A stretch of DNA of 51,580 nt, from positions 1 to 51,580 of the forward strand of contig DATKRK010000327.1 of the NCBI GenBank assembly GCA_035532215.1, written 5' to 3'. A program made the translations under genes and the position numbers. The notes under the pieces were generated by a model. It was given only the letters and a program-made list of their open reading frames with translations, ran no database searches and was not told the origin of the DNA. Source of the stretch: JAICIG01 sp035532215 (lineage in GTDB: Bacteria; Planctomycetota; Planctomycetia; Pirellulales; JAICIG01). Shown here one piece after another: positions 51,563 to 51,580 of this stretch. The first letter of the stretch is position 1. Each line of letters begins with the position of its first letter.

Positions 51563-51580
51563 CTGTTATATCTCCCTGGC

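Noticed and set aside
1..51580. tRNA or rRNA genes
   Set aside because: No cloverleaf with a TTCRA-type T loop or rRNA-like sequence was found on reading; a covariance-model scan was not possible here.

Overview
The window is high-GC DNA from a bacterium that is almost certainly a planctomycete (phylum Planctomycetota, Pirellulales-like). The marker families point there: two DUF1559 'prepilin-like' proteins with the GFTLVELLVVIAIIG N-terminus, a DUF1501 protein next to a very large PSCyt1/DUF1549/DUF1553 cytochrome-type protein, a secreted sulfatase, a selenium-binding protein, ECF sigma signalling, and several families of palindromic intergenic repeats whose spurious translations contain the TRSASE motif. 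I saw no rRNA, tRNA, CRISPR array, transposase or phage gene. The assignment rests on recognised protein families, not on a search.

Layout. 1-5200: Nramp-like transporter with a small upstream gene, an O6-alkylguanine DNA alkyltransferase, then an unknown protein plus a PLP aminotransferase behind a near-consensus promoter, ending in an array of REP-like hairpins. 5265-14416: HAMP-like membrane protein, MFS exporter, tiny membrane protein, cardiolipin synthase, small lipoprotein, zinc-type sugar/alcohol dehydrogenase, second MFS protein, and enzyme I of the PTS. 14421-15335 is a decayed stretch with one repeat element and three gene fragments. 15402-17737: secreted esterase, then a leftward BON / csrA / receiver group with a repeat inserted directly before csrA. 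18343-23414 is the most striking block: a globin-coupled histidine kinase, a double-receiver protein, a receiver-PAS-kinase, a receiver-ANTAR antiterminator and a two-helix potassium channel, mostly overlapping or nearly so.

23411-34331: selenium-binding protein with a truncated upstream gene, sulfatase, ECF sigma factor / membrane protein / Met-rich secreted protein, small membrane protein, and the DUF1501-PSD1 pair. 34568-39092: DUF4242 protein, small unknown protein, mutS, fliG. 39446-41324: a strong promoter, a ~350-nt leader, a DUF1559 protein and a lipoprotein. 41386-43647: a leftward, tightly overlapping operon of an OleB-like hydrolase, a CitG-like protein and a 6-pyruvoyl-tetrahydropterin synthase family protein. 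43853-51562: polyphosphate kinase, AlkA-type glycosylase, an orphan HlyD-type adaptor, a second DUF1559 protein, a double repeat cluster, and ahpD/ahpC.

How the genes work together. The clearest functional groups are the haem-sensor phosphorelay (18343-23414), the ahpC-ahpD peroxide defence pair, the ECF sigma operon, and the OleB-CitG-PTPS operon. Repair genes (ogt, mutS, alkA) are scattered and look like housekeeping genes. The intergenic repeats touch gene ends in several places: one supplies the cardiolipin synthase stop codon and one supplies the Shine-Dalgarno sequence of csrA.
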